Source: Cupriavidus sp. P-10 (GTDB lineage Bacteria; Pseudomonadota; Gammaproteobacteria; Burkholderiales; Burkholderiaceae). From it: 64,000 bases of DNA. The DNA lies in assembly GCF_003402535.2 (NCBI RefSeq), contig NZ_AP025172.1, positions 1,488,001 to 1,552,000 of the forward strand, read 5' to 3'. Positions 1 to 8,233 of the stretch are shown piece after piece. The notes beneath the pieces are model-generated. The model did no database searches and had not been told where the DNA came from. It was given only the letters and a program-made list of their open reading frames with translations. Every line of letters starts with the position of its first letter. Position 1 is the first letter of the stretch. A program made the translations under genes and the position numbers.

Positions 1-790
1 CCAAGGCCTTGAATTCGAAATACCCCTCGGCCAGTTTGTGGGTCGATTCGCTGACGAGGATCGATGACGGGGTCGCGACCCCTTCCATCCGCGCGGCGAT
101 ATGGATCGTGTGGCCGACGGGGTCATAGTCGGTGCGCAAGTCATCCTTGCGGATCGAGCGCACCACCACTTCGCCGGTATGGACGCCAACCCGGATCTGT
201 AGCGGGATGCCCTGCTCCAGCCGCACCTTGTCGCTATGGCCGCGCATGGCCTGCTGCATGCGCAGCGCCGCAAACAGCGCCCGCAGCGCATGGTCCTCGT
301 GGGCGATCGGTGCGCCGAACAACGCGAGGATTCCGTCGCCGAGGGATTTGGCGACGTATCCCTCGTAGTGATGCACGGCTTCCATCATCAGCACCACGAC
401 CGGATCGATCAGGCTGCGGGCTTCTTCCGGGTCCAGATCCTGGATCAATGCCGTCGAGCCGGCCATGTCCGCGAACAGGGCGGTGATAGTCTTGCGCTCG
501 CCGCCAGCCTCCCCGCCCTTCGCCTCCATGGCGGCCTGCTCGGCGCGGATCCGTTCGGCCAGATGCGGCGGTGTGTAGAGAATCGGGGCCGGCAAAGGCG
601 ACACCGGGGGCGACAGGCGCGGCGAGGCTGCCGCCGTGTCCCCCAGCAGCGCGCCGCATGCGCCGCAGAATTTTTCAATGGGACTGGATGCGTGGCCGCA
701 TTGCGGGCAGATTAGCGCAAGCCTTTGCCCGCACTCCTGGCAGAACTTGGCTGCCGAGGGGTTCTCGAACTGGCAATTTGTGCAGCGCAT
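1..790 (-). CDS. Class III adenylate/guanylate cyclase, N-terminal part (runs off the window)
   Basis: The open frame starts at an ATG at 790 and is still open at base 1, giving 263 codons. Residues 1-46 form two zinc ribbons: Cys3/6/17/20 and Cys28/31/42/45. A class III cyclase domain begins near residue 99. It has the metal aspartate in FADMAGST (Asp108) and a second in SLGDGILALFG (Asp152), and it ends with the VGHTIHIAARMEG stretch typical of these domains. In known relatives with double zinc ribbons the cyclase is followed by an AAA ATPase and TPR repeats, so the missing C-terminus is probably large. It should make cAMP or cGMP, but the purine specificity cannot be read here. Its divergent neighbour is unrelated. 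Confidence 0.85.
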   Translation of the reverse strand, partial: MRCTNCQFENPSAAKFCQECGQRLALICPQCGHASSPIEKFCGACGALLGDTAAASPRLSPPVSPLPAPILYTPPHLAERIRAEQAAMEAKGGEAGGERKTITALFADMAGSTALIQDLDPEEARSLIDPVVVLMMEAVHHYEGYVAKSLGDGILALFGAPIAHEDHALRALFAALRMQQAMRGHSDKVRLEQGIPLQIRVGVHTGEVVVRSIRKDDLRTDYDPVGHTIHIAARMEGVATPSSILVSESTHKLAEGYFEFKAL

Positions 791-1070
791 CTCGTCTCCC
801 AACTGCCTGTGCCTGCCACGCAGCCATTACAGGCGCATTCCCGGCGGTTGGCAAGGCGGCGCTACGCACGAAGCTGCCCTCTAAGGAGGTTAGAGCTGAT
901 TGGGGCGAATACGACACCCATGGTGGACAAAGCCCACTGAATTGGCCATACCTCGACAAAGCGTCCAGTCCTATTCGCAAACAGCGGTTCGCCGTAGCCC
1001 GCGTTAGCCCCATTAACGGGCGTGGCGATCGAAGTGAAGGCCGCGTCGTGCCGAAACCGCACACGGCCAG

Positions 1071-2009
1071 CTATGCCTGCGCCAGATTCCCGGCCATTGC
1101 CAGCTGCCAGCTCGGCGGGGCGCCAATGCTGGCAGTCAGGTGGGTGCAGAACGCCTTGACCTTGGCGCTCGCACGCTGCGTGGCACGCAGCAGGTAGATG
1201 CCGCCGGGCGCCTGCGGCAGCAGGCCATCGAGCGTCAGTTCCACCAGCCGGCCCGCACCGATGTCTGGCCCGACCGACCAGTCTGGCATCAGCGCGATGC
1301 CAAGTCCCTGCAGCACCGACAGGCGCCGCGCGTCGCAGTCATCGCACTCCAGTGCGAACGTCGCGCCGGCCGCATGTGCGGGAGTCAGCAATTCGCGCCA
1401 CCCGCGCATGCTGTTGCTGTGGCCGCGGTCGATCAGGCGGTGCCGTCCGATCTCGTCGGCATGGTGCGGCCGCCCGTACTGGGCAAGGTAAGCCGGCGTC
1501 GCGCAGATGATGTAGCGCTGATTCGATATGCAGCGCGCCACCAGCGAGCTGTCAGCCTGCTGGCCGACGCGTATCACCACATCGAAGCGTTCCACCACCG
1601 GATCCACCACCCTCTCGGTCAGCGCAAGCTCAATGGTCAGCCGGGGGTATTGCGCATAGAGCGCGCCGAGGTGCGGCACGACGTGGCGCCGGCCGAAGGC
1701 GGGCAGGCACGCTACCCTGACCAGGCCGCTGACGCCCTGCTCCAGCGCGGTGACGGCGTCGCGCGTATCGCTGAGTTCATGCAGGATGCGCGTGGCTCGC
1801 GCGAACAACAGTTCTCCGGCATCGGTGCGCACCAGCGCACGGGTCGAACGCGTGAACAGCGGCACGCCAAGCTCGCGCTCCAGGGTATCGATCTGCCGCG
1901 CCACCGACGACGCGACCAGGCCACGCTGTCGCGCAACCGCCGAGAAACTGCCGGATTGCGCCACTTCGACAAAGATGGACAGGTTTTCGGCGAATCGGCT
2001 GAATTCCAT
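1071..2009 (-). CDS. LysR-family transcriptional regulator
   Basis: 312 aa. An N-terminal winged HTH (FVEVAQSGSFSAVARQRG, then SSVARQIDTLERELG) is followed by a LysR substrate-binding domain from about residue 90. I start at the ATG at 2009 (MEFSRFAENL), because this matches the LysR N-terminus; the frame is open further upstream without LysR-like sequence. The gene is divergent from the Bug receptor at 2167 and is probably its regulator. A small inverted repeat, TTGC-N7-GCAA at 2012-2026, has the T-N11-A spacing of LysR sites and overlaps the start region, which would suit autorepression. The effector is unknown. Confidence 0.9.
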   Translation of the reverse strand: MEFSRFAENLSIFVEVAQSGSFSAVARQRGLVASSVARQIDTLERELGVPLFTRSTRALVRTDAGELLFARATRILHELSDTRDAVTALEQGVSGLVRVACLPAFGRRHVVPHLGALYAQYPRLTIELALTERVVDPVVERFDVVIRVGQQADSSLVARCISNQRYIICATPAYLAQYGRPHHADEIGRHRLIDRGHSNSMRGWRELLTPAHAAGATFALECDDCDARRLSVLQGLGIALMPDWSVGPDIGAGRLVELTLDGLLPQAPGGIYLLRATQRASAKVKAFCTHLTASIGAPPSWQLAMAGNLAQA

Positions 2010-2166
2010 TTTTGCAATCTCCGCAAAGGCGTTACGCAGACGAGCAGCTTCACAGGTAGATGCCGGCGAGTCTAACATCCACCTGAACCAATGCAACCGG
2101 CCAGCTTGGCAAAAAAAGCAAAAATAGTGATGGCCGGCACCCATGACCAACAACGGAGCGAACCCG

Positions 2167-3171
2167 ATGGAGACAACCCCGGCAAAGACGCCAGTGCGCC
2201 CTGCCCTGTGCCGCCGTGCGGCGGCGGCGATGGTGACGGCTGGCGCCGTGATGCTTGTGGCGACCGGCACGCATGCCGAGACATGGCCTGCAAAGCCGGT
2301 CACGCTGATCGTGCCATATGCTGCCGGCGGCACCGTGGACAAGGTTGCGCGCCAGATTCAGGACGGCTTGCGCAAGCGGCTGGCGCAACCGGTAATGATC
2401 GACAACCGCGCCGGCGCGGGCGGCACCATTGGCACCGCGCAAATCGCGCGCAGCACCGCGGACGGCTACACCATCGGCATGGTGTTCGACGCGTTCGCCA
2501 CCGAGTCGTACATCTATCCCAAGCTGCCATACAGTTCGCAAAAGGACCTGACCGGCGTCTCGTACATGGTCCGCTCACCGATGGTGCTGGTGGTTCCCGC
2601 GAGCTCGCAATACAAGACGCTGCAGGACTATGTCGCGGCAGCAAAGAAGCCGGACACCGTGTCCTACGCCTCGGTCGGTGCCGGCAGCTCTAACCAGCTG
2701 GTGGCCGAGCTGTTCCACGAAGCAGCGGGGACCAGCGGCACCCATACCCCATACAAGGGTGGCGGCCCCGCCATCAATGACCTGCTGGGAGGCCATGTCG
2801 ACTCGATGATCGCCAGCCTGCCGCTGGTGATGCCCTACATCGCGGCCGGCAAGCTGCGCGCACTGGCAGTGACCGCGCGGCAACGCGATGCGCGCCTGTC
2901 AGGCGTGCCCGCCGTGGCCGAGGTCTACAAGGGGTTCGAGGCCTATTCGTGGGTCGCGATGATCGCGCCGTCCCGCACGCCGCCCAATGTGGTCGGCAAA
3001 CTGGCGGCGGAGGTCAACGCCACGCTGCGCGACCCGGCCATCGCCAAAGTGCTGCGCGAGGGTGGCTTCGAAATCATCGCCGGGGACGGGGCCCAGGCCA
3101 ACAAGCTGATCCAGGAAGAATCCGTGCGCTGGGGCCGGCTGATCAAGGCGCGTCACATTGCCACGGAATAG
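2167..3171 (+). CDS. Bug/TctC-family periplasmic solute-binding protein
   Basis: 334 aa with an N-terminal signal peptide (hydrophobic run ending THAETWP) and the Bug hallmark that follows it: P-x-K-P-V, then VPYAAGGTVDKVAR and the NRAGAGGTIGT loop. Bug proteins bind small carboxylates in the periplasm, some for TctAB-type transport and some as sensors. No TctA or TctB gene is in the window. I prefer the ATG at 2167 because a GGAG sits 8 nt upstream; an in-frame ATG at 2143 lacks a good site. The stop at 3171 is followed within 12 nt by the maleylacetate reductase start, so the two are co-transcribed. Confidence 0.9.
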   Translation: METTPAKTPVRPALCRRAAAAMVTAGAVMLVATGTHAETWPAKPVTLIVPYAAGGTVDKVARQIQDGLRKRLAQPVMIDNRAGAGGTIGTAQIARSTADGYTIGMVFDAFATESYIYPKLPYSSQKDLTGVSYMVRSPMVLVVPASSQYKTLQDYVAAAKKPDTVSYASVGAGSSNQLVAELFHEAAGTSGTHTPYKGGGPAINDLLGGHVDSMIASLPLVMPYIAAGKLRALAVTARQRDARLSGVPAVAEVYKGFEAYSWVAMIAPSRTPPNVVGKLAAEVNATLRDPAIAKVLREGGFEIIAGDGAQANKLIQEESVRWGRLIKARHIATE

Positions 3172-3183
3172 GTGCCAGACAAC

Positions 3184-4254
3184 ATGCGAACCTTTATCCA
3201 TCAGACCCATCCGCAACGCGTCGTTTTCCGTGCCGGCGCGCTGGCCTCGCTTGGCGACGAGGCCGATGCCATCGGCGCACGCAGACTGCTGGTCCTGTGC
3301 ACACCGGCGCAACGCAATCTAGCCGATCGCGCCGCGGCGGTGCTTGGCGCACGCTGCGCCGGCGTCTTCGACGGGGCGGTGATGCATGTACCGATGGAAC
3401 AGGCGCGGCTGGCGCGCTCGTGCGCCGCCGAACTCGGCGCCGATGGCGTCGTGGCGATCGGGGGCGGCTCGACCATAGGCCTCGGCAAGGCGATCGCGCT
3501 GGAATCGGATCTGCCAATCATTGCAGTGCCTACCACCTACGCCGGATCGGAAATGACGCCGATCTACGGCATGACCGAAGGCGGGCTCAAGCGTACGGGC
3601 CGCGATCCGCGCGTGCTACCTCGCTCCGTGGTCTACGATCCCGACCTGTCGATGGCGCTGCCCGTGACGGTCAGTATCACGAGTGGCATCAATGCTATCG
3701 CACATGCCGCCGAAGGGTTGTATGCCGGCGACCGTACCCCGGTCAGCGACTGGATGTGTCGCGAGGGCATTGCGGCGCTAGGCCGGGCGCTGCCCATTAT
3801 TGCCGGGCCGGACAGCGTGCACGTCGCGCTGGCGCGTGCCGACGCGCTTTACGGCGCGTGGCTGTGCGGCGCGGTGCTGGGAAGCGTTGCCGTGGGGCTG
3901 CACCACAAGCTGTGCCACACCCTCGGCGGCAGCTTCAACCTGCCCCATGCCGAAGTGCACACCATCGTGCTGCCGCACGCGCTCGGCTACAACGCGCCGG
4001 CGGCGGCCGAAGCCGTGGCAGCCATCGCGGCAGCACTCGGACGAGAGGATGCCAGCGGTCCGCAGGCGGTGTTCGATCTGGCGGCCATGCTTGGCGCGCC
4101 TGTAGCACTGCGCGACATCGGCATGCGCGAGCAGGACCTGGACAGGGCGTGCGAGCTTGCCATGCAGCAGCAGTATCCGAACCCCCGTGCGCTCGATGCT
4201 ACGGGCATACGGGCATTGTTGGACGATGCGTTTCATGGCCGGCGACCGCGGTGA
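3184..4254 (+). CDS. Maleylacetate reductase-like iron-containing alcohol dehydrogenase
   Basis: 356 aa from the ATG at 3184; a GTG at 3172 is possible, but the family usually begins near FIHQTHPQRVVF. The Fe-ADH fold is shown by the nucleotide loop GGGSTIGLGKAIAL, the PTTYAGSEMTPIYG motif and LHHKLCHTLGGSFNLPHAEVH. The INAIAHAAEGLYA stretch, with Asn where classical Fe-ADHs carry a metal-binding Asp, is typical of maleylacetate reductases (TfdF/ClcE/MacA). Those reduce maleylacetate to 3-oxoadipate at the end of chlorocatechol or hydroxyquinol catabolism. No ring-cleavage dioxygenase lies next to it, so the substrate pathway is unproved. It forms an operon with the upstream Bug gene. Confidence 0.85.
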   Translation: MRTFIHQTHPQRVVFRAGALASLGDEADAIGARRLLVLCTPAQRNLADRAAAVLGARCAGVFDGAVMHVPMEQARLARSCAAELGADGVVAIGGGSTIGLGKAIALESDLPIIAVPTTYAGSEMTPIYGMTEGGLKRTGRDPRVLPRSVVYDPDLSMALPVTVSITSGINAIAHAAEGLYAGDRTPVSDWMCREGIAALGRALPIIAGPDSVHVALARADALYGAWLCGAVLGSVAVGLHHKLCHTLGGSFNLPHAEVHTIVLPHALGYNAPAAAEAVAAIAAALGREDASGPQAVFDLAAMLGAPVALRDIGMREQDLDRACELAMQQQYPNPRALDATGIRALLDDAFHGRRPR

Positions 4255-4346
4255 CAAGCCACCTGGCCCTGCAGACGGCGCGGTGGCTCGAGGCACGAAT
4301 CTTGCGCAGCCTTAGTACCTTACGACGATACAAAGGAGACCTGAAC

Positions 4347-4580
4347 ATGATGAGCGATTCCGACTTCCGCCAACGCGTCAGGGAAACTCTTGTAGCCGGC
4401 GTCCCGGTCGATGTGCGCAGAGCCTGGAGCGAAGCACAACTGAGAACCTGGTGGGCGACCGTCTCTAGCCAGGATAGCGCGCTGGGCGCTTACCTCCCGA
4501 AGGATGACTCACCACCAATCGAGTGCGTCATAGAAATCTGTGAAGATTTGGTGGGCCCACAAGCAGAGCAGACGTCCTGA
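4347..4580 (+). CDS. Small hypothetical protein
   Basis: 77 aa starting MMSDSDFRQRV, with an excellent ribosome binding site (AAAGGAGA about 6 nt upstream). It is acidic at the C-terminus (IECVIEICEDLVGP), Trp-rich in the middle (TWWATV), and has no membrane segment or signal peptide. It lies 92 bp after the maleylacetate reductase gene on the same strand. I do not recognise a family. The strong ribosome site is the main argument that it is translated. Confidence 0.55.
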   Translation: MMSDSDFRQRVRETLVAGVPVDVRRAWSEAQLRTWWATVSSQDSALGAYLPKDDSPPIECVIEICEDLVGPQAEQTS

Positions 4581-4702
4581 GTATCCTGGGGAAAAGCGGC
4601 GGAATGGGCGCGTGTCGAGTGATTTTTACAACGATTGGGCAAGGCACGAGATTCCTGATGCCGGCGTGCACTGAATCCTGCGGACGAGTCCGTCTGTGGA
4701 CT

Positions 4703-4744
4703 CCCCACCCGCAGGCGTTTTGCTGTGACAGCCTGCATGTGGGG
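4703..4744. repeat. Long interrupted inverted repeat in the 4581-5009 gene-free stretch
   Basis: The arms CCCCAC, two mismatches, GCAGGC (4703-4716) pair with GCCTGC, two mismatches, GTGGGG (4731-4744) around a 14-nt loop. No T-run follows on either strand, so it is a weak candidate terminator at best. It lies about 120 nt after the small gene at 4347. The remaining 4581-5009 sequence shows no convincing gene. Confidence 0.5.
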
Positions 4745-5009
4745 TCGCGATCCTCAATTGTGTCAATTTCGCCATAATCCGTGGTGACCTCAACGCGGGG
4801 TGATTTTCATTTTGGGTCTCTGGCGGACGCGATTTGCCGGAATCCTGGGTGCCCTGCCATTGGACCTCAAGGTTTTTAACGCTCCCCTGCCGCCCGTTGA
4901 TCCCAAAGCGGAGAACGCGTCTAATCATCCAGACACATAGACCTGAAGTGATGAGGTGCGACTGCCGCGGCAAGGGCAGTCCGCGACTCGGCCAAAGGAG
5001 CAGATTGCG

Positions 5010-5918
5010 ATGTCAGGCGACCTGGTGATTCGGAACATGACACGCGCCGAGCTGGATCGACTAATCGGCTGGGCGGCAACCGAGGGGTGGAACCCCGGCC
5101 TTCACGACGCGGCGCTATTCTGGGCCACGGACCCGGATGCTTTCATCGCAGCCGAGCTGGACGGGGAGTTGATCGGCGCCGGCGCGATCACGTCCTACGG
5201 CGGAGCGTTCGGCTTTATGGGTTTCTTTATCGTACGCCCGGCATTTCGCGGCCGGGGACTGGGCAACGCGCTGTGGCATGCGCGCCGGGACCGGCTGATT
5301 GCCCGGCTGCGGCCCGGAGCAAGCATTGGGCTGGATGGCGTTTTCGCGATGCAGGATTACTACGCCAGGGGTGGCTTCGTTTTCTCCCATCGCAATCTGC
5401 GCTTTCGTGCCGAGGTACCGGATAGCCCGCCCCACTCGCCCCACTGGCCCCACTCGCCGGACTCGCCGGACCCGTCGCGCTCGGATGACGTGATTGTCCC
5501 GCTGGATGAGGTGCCCTTCGACGACGTGCTGGCCTACGACCGCACGTGCTTTCCCGCCGCGCGCGAGGCCTTCCTGCGCGGATGGATCCGGCAGGAGGAA
5601 GGGCTTGCGCTGGGGTGTCTGCGGCAGGGCCGGCTGGGCGGATTCGGCGTGGTGCGCCGGTGCGGGGATGGCTGCAAGATCGGGCCGCTGTTTGCCGACG
5701 ACGCCGATGCGGCCGAAGCGCTCTACGCACACCTGGCCGCCTTTGCGGCGGGTGGCCCGGTGTTCCTCGATGTCCCGGAAAACCACCCCGCGGCCATGGC
5801 GCTGGCCCATCGGCACGGCATGACGGAAGTCTTCGGCTGCGCGCGCATGTATCTCGGGCCTGCGCCAGGCCTGGTGCACAAGCGCATCTTCGGCATTACG
5901 ACCTTCGAGCTGGGATGA
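5010..5918 (+). CDS. Two-domain GNAT N-acetyltransferase
   Basis: 302 aa. The N-terminal half is a GNAT domain with the acetyl-CoA loop RPAFRGRGLGNALW near residues 78-91. The C-terminal half (after about residue 165) resembles the second domain of the YitH-type acetyltransferases, with GPLFADDADAAEALYAHLAA and a C-terminal HRHGMTEVFGCARMY. The start at 5010 has AAAGGAG upstream. A proline-rich linker (PPHSPHWPHSPDSPDPS) encoded by a 9-bp tandem repeat joins the halves. Its stop overlaps the next start (ATGATG), so the allantoinase-like deacetylase is translationally coupled to it. The acceptor amine is unknown. Confidence 0.85.
   Translation: MSGDLVIRNMTRAELDRLIGWAATEGWNPGLHDAALFWATDPDAFIAAELDGELIGAGAITSYGGAFGFMGFFIVRPAFRGRGLGNALWHARRDRLIARLRPGASIGLDGVFAMQDYYARGGFVFSHRNLRFRAEVPDSPPHSPHWPHSPDSPDPSRSDDVIVPLDEVPFDDVLAYDRTCFPAAREAFLRGWIRQEEGLALGCLRQGRLGGFGVVRRCGDGCKIGPLFADDADAAEALYAHLAAFAAGGPVFLDVPENHPAAMALAHRHGMTEVFGCARMYLGPAPGLVHKRIFGITTFELG
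5431..5475 (+). repeat. 9-bp coding tandem repeat in the acetyltransferase linker
   Basis: Five 9-bp units in frame: CCCACTCGC, CCCACTGGC, CCCACTCGC, CGGACTCGC, CGGACCCGT. They encode Pro-His-Ser, Pro-His-Trp, Pro-His-Ser, Pro-Asp-Ser and Pro-Asp-Pro. Whole-unit gain or loss would change linker length without breaking the frame. Confidence 0.8.
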
Positions 5919-6811
5919 TGCAGGCGCGCGACCTCGCCGGCTACGGCAGCTCCCCGCCCGATCCACGCTGGCCCGGCGGCGCGCGCGTGGCGGTGCAGTT
6001 TGTGCTGAACATCGAGGAAGGCGCGGAATCGTGCATCCTCAACGGCGATGTGCGCTCCGAAGCGTACCTGCACGAACTGCCCGGACGGCCGCCGCGTGAG
6101 GCCGAGCGCGACTGGAGCGTCGAAAGCATGTACGAATATGGAGCGCGTACCGGCGTCTGGCGGCTGCTGGACCTGTTCGCCGAGCGCGGCCTGCCGCTGA
6201 CCGCGTTCGCAGCCGGTCGCGCGCTGGAGCTAAATCCGCGGATCGGACAGGCACTGAGTGCCGCAGGACACGAGGTTGCGGGGCATGGCTATCGCTGGAT
6301 CGATTATCGGGACGTCCCGGAAGATGAGGAGCGGCGCCATATCCACCTGACAATCGCGGCAATCGAACGCACCTGCGGCAGGCGGCCGGTAGGCTGGTAC
6401 ACCGGGCGGGTCAGCGCCAACACCCGGCGCCTGGTCCATGAGGCAGGCGGGTTCCTTTACAGCTCGGATACCTACAACGATGACCTGCCGTACTGGCTCT
6501 GCAGCTCCCCGCCGCTGCTGGCAATCCCATATACGCTGATCAACAACGACGCACGCTATCTATTGTCCGACGGCTTTGCCTCGGGGGAAGATTTCTACCG
6601 CACGCTGCGGGACGCATTTGACCAGTTGTGGCACGAGGGTGCGCGCGCGCCGAAGATGATGAGCGTCGGACTGCATCCCCGCATCAGCGGCCATCCGGCG
6701 CGCGCCATGGCCCTGGCACGGTTCCTTGACGACGTACGCGGCCATGACGCCGTGTGGATCTGCCGCCGGGAGGACATCGCCAGGCACTGGCTGACCGAGC
6801 ATCCGGCGTAG
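5915..6811 (+). CDS. PuuE-type allantoinase / polysaccharide deacetylase family protein
   Basis: 298 aa, starting MMQARDLAGYGSSPPDPRWPGGARVAVQFVLNIEEG, the signature N-terminus of the PuuE/CE4 group. It carries HEVAGHGYRWIDY and the conserved C-terminal block VGLHPRISGHPARA. PuuE allantoinases hydrolyse allantoin to allantoate in purine salvage; others in this group are N-deacetylases of unknown substrate. No other ureide genes are in the window, so the substrate stays open. The start overlaps the stop of the acetyltransferase by 4 nt. An acetyltransferase coupled to a deacetylase-fold enzyme may act on one substrate. Confidence 0.85.
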   Translation: MMQARDLAGYGSSPPDPRWPGGARVAVQFVLNIEEGAESCILNGDVRSEAYLHELPGRPPREAERDWSVESMYEYGARTGVWRLLDLFAERGLPLTAFAAGRALELNPRIGQALSAAGHEVAGHGYRWIDYRDVPEDEERRHIHLTIAAIERTCGRRPVGWYTGRVSANTRRLVHEAGGFLYSSDTYNDDLPYWLCSSPPLLAIPYTLINNDARYLLSDGFASGEDFYRTLRDAFDQLWHEGARAPKMMSVGLHPRISGHPARAMALARFLDDVRGHDAVWICRREDIARHWLTEHPA

Positions 6812-6975
6812 CTGCCTTTTGCGTCGGTCATTTCATCACCGTGAAACTGTGGCACCAACAGGCGCGCTATGATGACCCCCTGTCATCTCACCGGCGTTGC
6901 AACCGGCCCCACCACATGGGGATTCGCCATTTGTCGAACGACGCCCGCGCTCCCCGCCAGCCAAGGCACACCATC

Positions 6976-7776
6976 ATGGATCTCGAACTTCGCAATCAAC
7001 GCGTGCTCATCACCGGCGGCAGCCGTGGCATCGGCCTGGCTTGCGCGGCCGGCTTTCTGCGTGAGGGCGCGCGCGTGGCCATCGTTTCGCGCAGCGCCGA
7101 AAACCTGGCGCAGGCCTGCGCCAGGCTGGCCGAAGGCCAGGGCGAATTTGCCAGGGACGTGGTCGCGGTATCCGCGGATCTGACCCATATCGCCGAAGCC
7201 GCACGCGCGGTGGAAGAAGCGGTGGCAGGACTTGGCGGCATCGACATTTTGGTGACCTCCGCCGGCGCGGCCAAGCGCCGGCCGCCTGACGAGCTGACCC
7301 CGCAGCTGTGGCAGGAAGCCATGGCCGCCAAGTACTTCAGCTACATCAATGTGATTGACCCGGTGGTCAAGCGCATGGCGCAGCAAGGGCGTGGCGCCAT
7401 CGTCAACATCGTGGGCATGGGTGGCAAGATGGCCAACCCCGCCCACCTGGCGGGTGGCGCAGCTAACGCTGCACTGATGCTGGCCAGCGCCGGACTGGCC
7501 AATGCCTATGGCAAGCAGGGTGTGCGCGTGAACGCTGTCAATCCGTCGGCTACGCATACCGAACGCCTGCAGCAAGGCATGGAAGTGGATGCGCGTATCG
7601 GCGGCATGACAGTGGAACAGGCGCTGGCGCGCGCCAACGCGCGCACCGGCCTGGGCCGCCTGGCCACGCCGGAAGAGGTGGCGGACGCCGTGCTGTTCCT
7701 GTCCTCGCCACGCGCCAGCTATATCTCGGGCTCCATCCTGTCGATCGATGGTGCTACCACGCCGATGGTAGTCTGA
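6976..7776 (+). CDS. Atypical short-chain dehydrogenase/reductase (SDR) lacking the YxxxK motif
   Basis: 266 aa. The Rossmann loop is normal: TGGSRGIGLACA at residues 14-25. Where classical SDRs have Tyr-x-x-x-Lys, this protein has HLAGGAANAALML, so Tyr becomes Gly and Lys becomes Asn, and the catalytic Ser position reads IVGMGG. The C-terminus (ASYISGSILSIDGAT) is ordinary. Such atypical members are known in the family and some are still active, but the usual proton relay is absent. It is a single gene, 164 bp after the deacetylase, and is followed directly by a pseudogene. Confidence 0.85.
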   Translation: MDLELRNQRVLITGGSRGIGLACAAGFLREGARVAIVSRSAENLAQACARLAEGQGEFARDVVAVSADLTHIAEAARAVEEAVAGLGGIDILVTSAGAAKRRPPDELTPQLWQEAMAAKYFSYINVIDPVVKRMAQQGRGAIVNIVGMGGKMANPAHLAGGAANAALMLASAGLANAYGKQGVRVNAVNPSATHTERLQQGMEVDARIGGMTVEQALARANARTGLGRLATPEEVADAVLFLSSPRASYISGSILSIDGATTPMVV

Positions 7777-7778
7777 GG

Positions 7779-8108
7779 CTGCCAGCCAATATTGCCCGTT
7801 ACGAGCATGATCTGCTCGAATATGCCACCCGGTTGCTGGCGCCCGTCGCGGGAGGCCGGCTGATCGGCACTGCGCAAGACAAGGCCAGCGTGCTCTCCTT
7901 CGTGCTCGAGGGCTATGAGACGGAAGAAGTCGGCCGCGCGCTCAATGAGGAGGGCACTGCCGTGCGCTCGGGCCATCACTGCGCCCAGCCCATTCTGCGC
8001 CGCTTCGGCGTCGAGGCCACGGTCCGTCCGTCGCTGGCTTTCTACAATACGACCGAGGAAGTGGACCGTTTCATTTCGGTGATCCGCCGTCTCGCGGGCC
8101 GGCGCTAA
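7779..8108 (+). pseudogene. C-terminal fragment of a SufS-like cysteine desulfurase
   Basis: An open frame from 7779, right after the SDR stop, encodes LPANIARYEHDLLEYATRLL and on to the stop at 8108. This is about the last quarter of a class V aminotransferase of the SufS type. The mobile-Cys loop is present (RSGHHCAQPILRRFG), but the PLP-lysine and the whole N-terminal domain are missing. The sequence resembles cysteine desulfurases carried as cargo of family 2A encapsulins, though that call is tentative. An in-frame ATG at 7833 exists, but a 91-aa product could not bind PLP. An intact intrinsic terminator follows, so the original 3' end is preserved. Confidence 0.85.
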
Positions 8109-8137
8109 CTGGCGCTGCCGTCGGGTCACCATCCTCG

Positions 8138-8165
8138 CCCGCCGGGCTTGCCGGCGGGAATTTTT
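8138..8165 (+). terminator. Intrinsic terminator after the cysteine desulfurase fragment
   Basis: A perfect 8-bp stem, CCCGCCGG with CCGGCGGG, and a 5-nt loop (8138-8158) are followed by AATTTTT. It lies 29 nt after the fragment's stop. Confidence 0.85.
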
Positions 8166-8233
8166 CCTCCATGAGCAATCTCCACCGGCAAACCGTACTC
8201 TCAGTTCACCACTGGACAGACCTCCCCTCTACG

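Noticed and set aside
2949..4580. A 543-codon open frame across the maleylacetate reductase gene
   Set aside because: It is the shadow of the reductase in another frame: Arg/Ala-rich without family signals. Only its last 78 codons, with their own ribosome site, are kept as a small gene.
4650..4715. Hammerhead-ribozyme-like sequence around CGGACGAGTCCG
   Set aside because: The conserved core (CTGANGA and GAAA) is not present in the right places.
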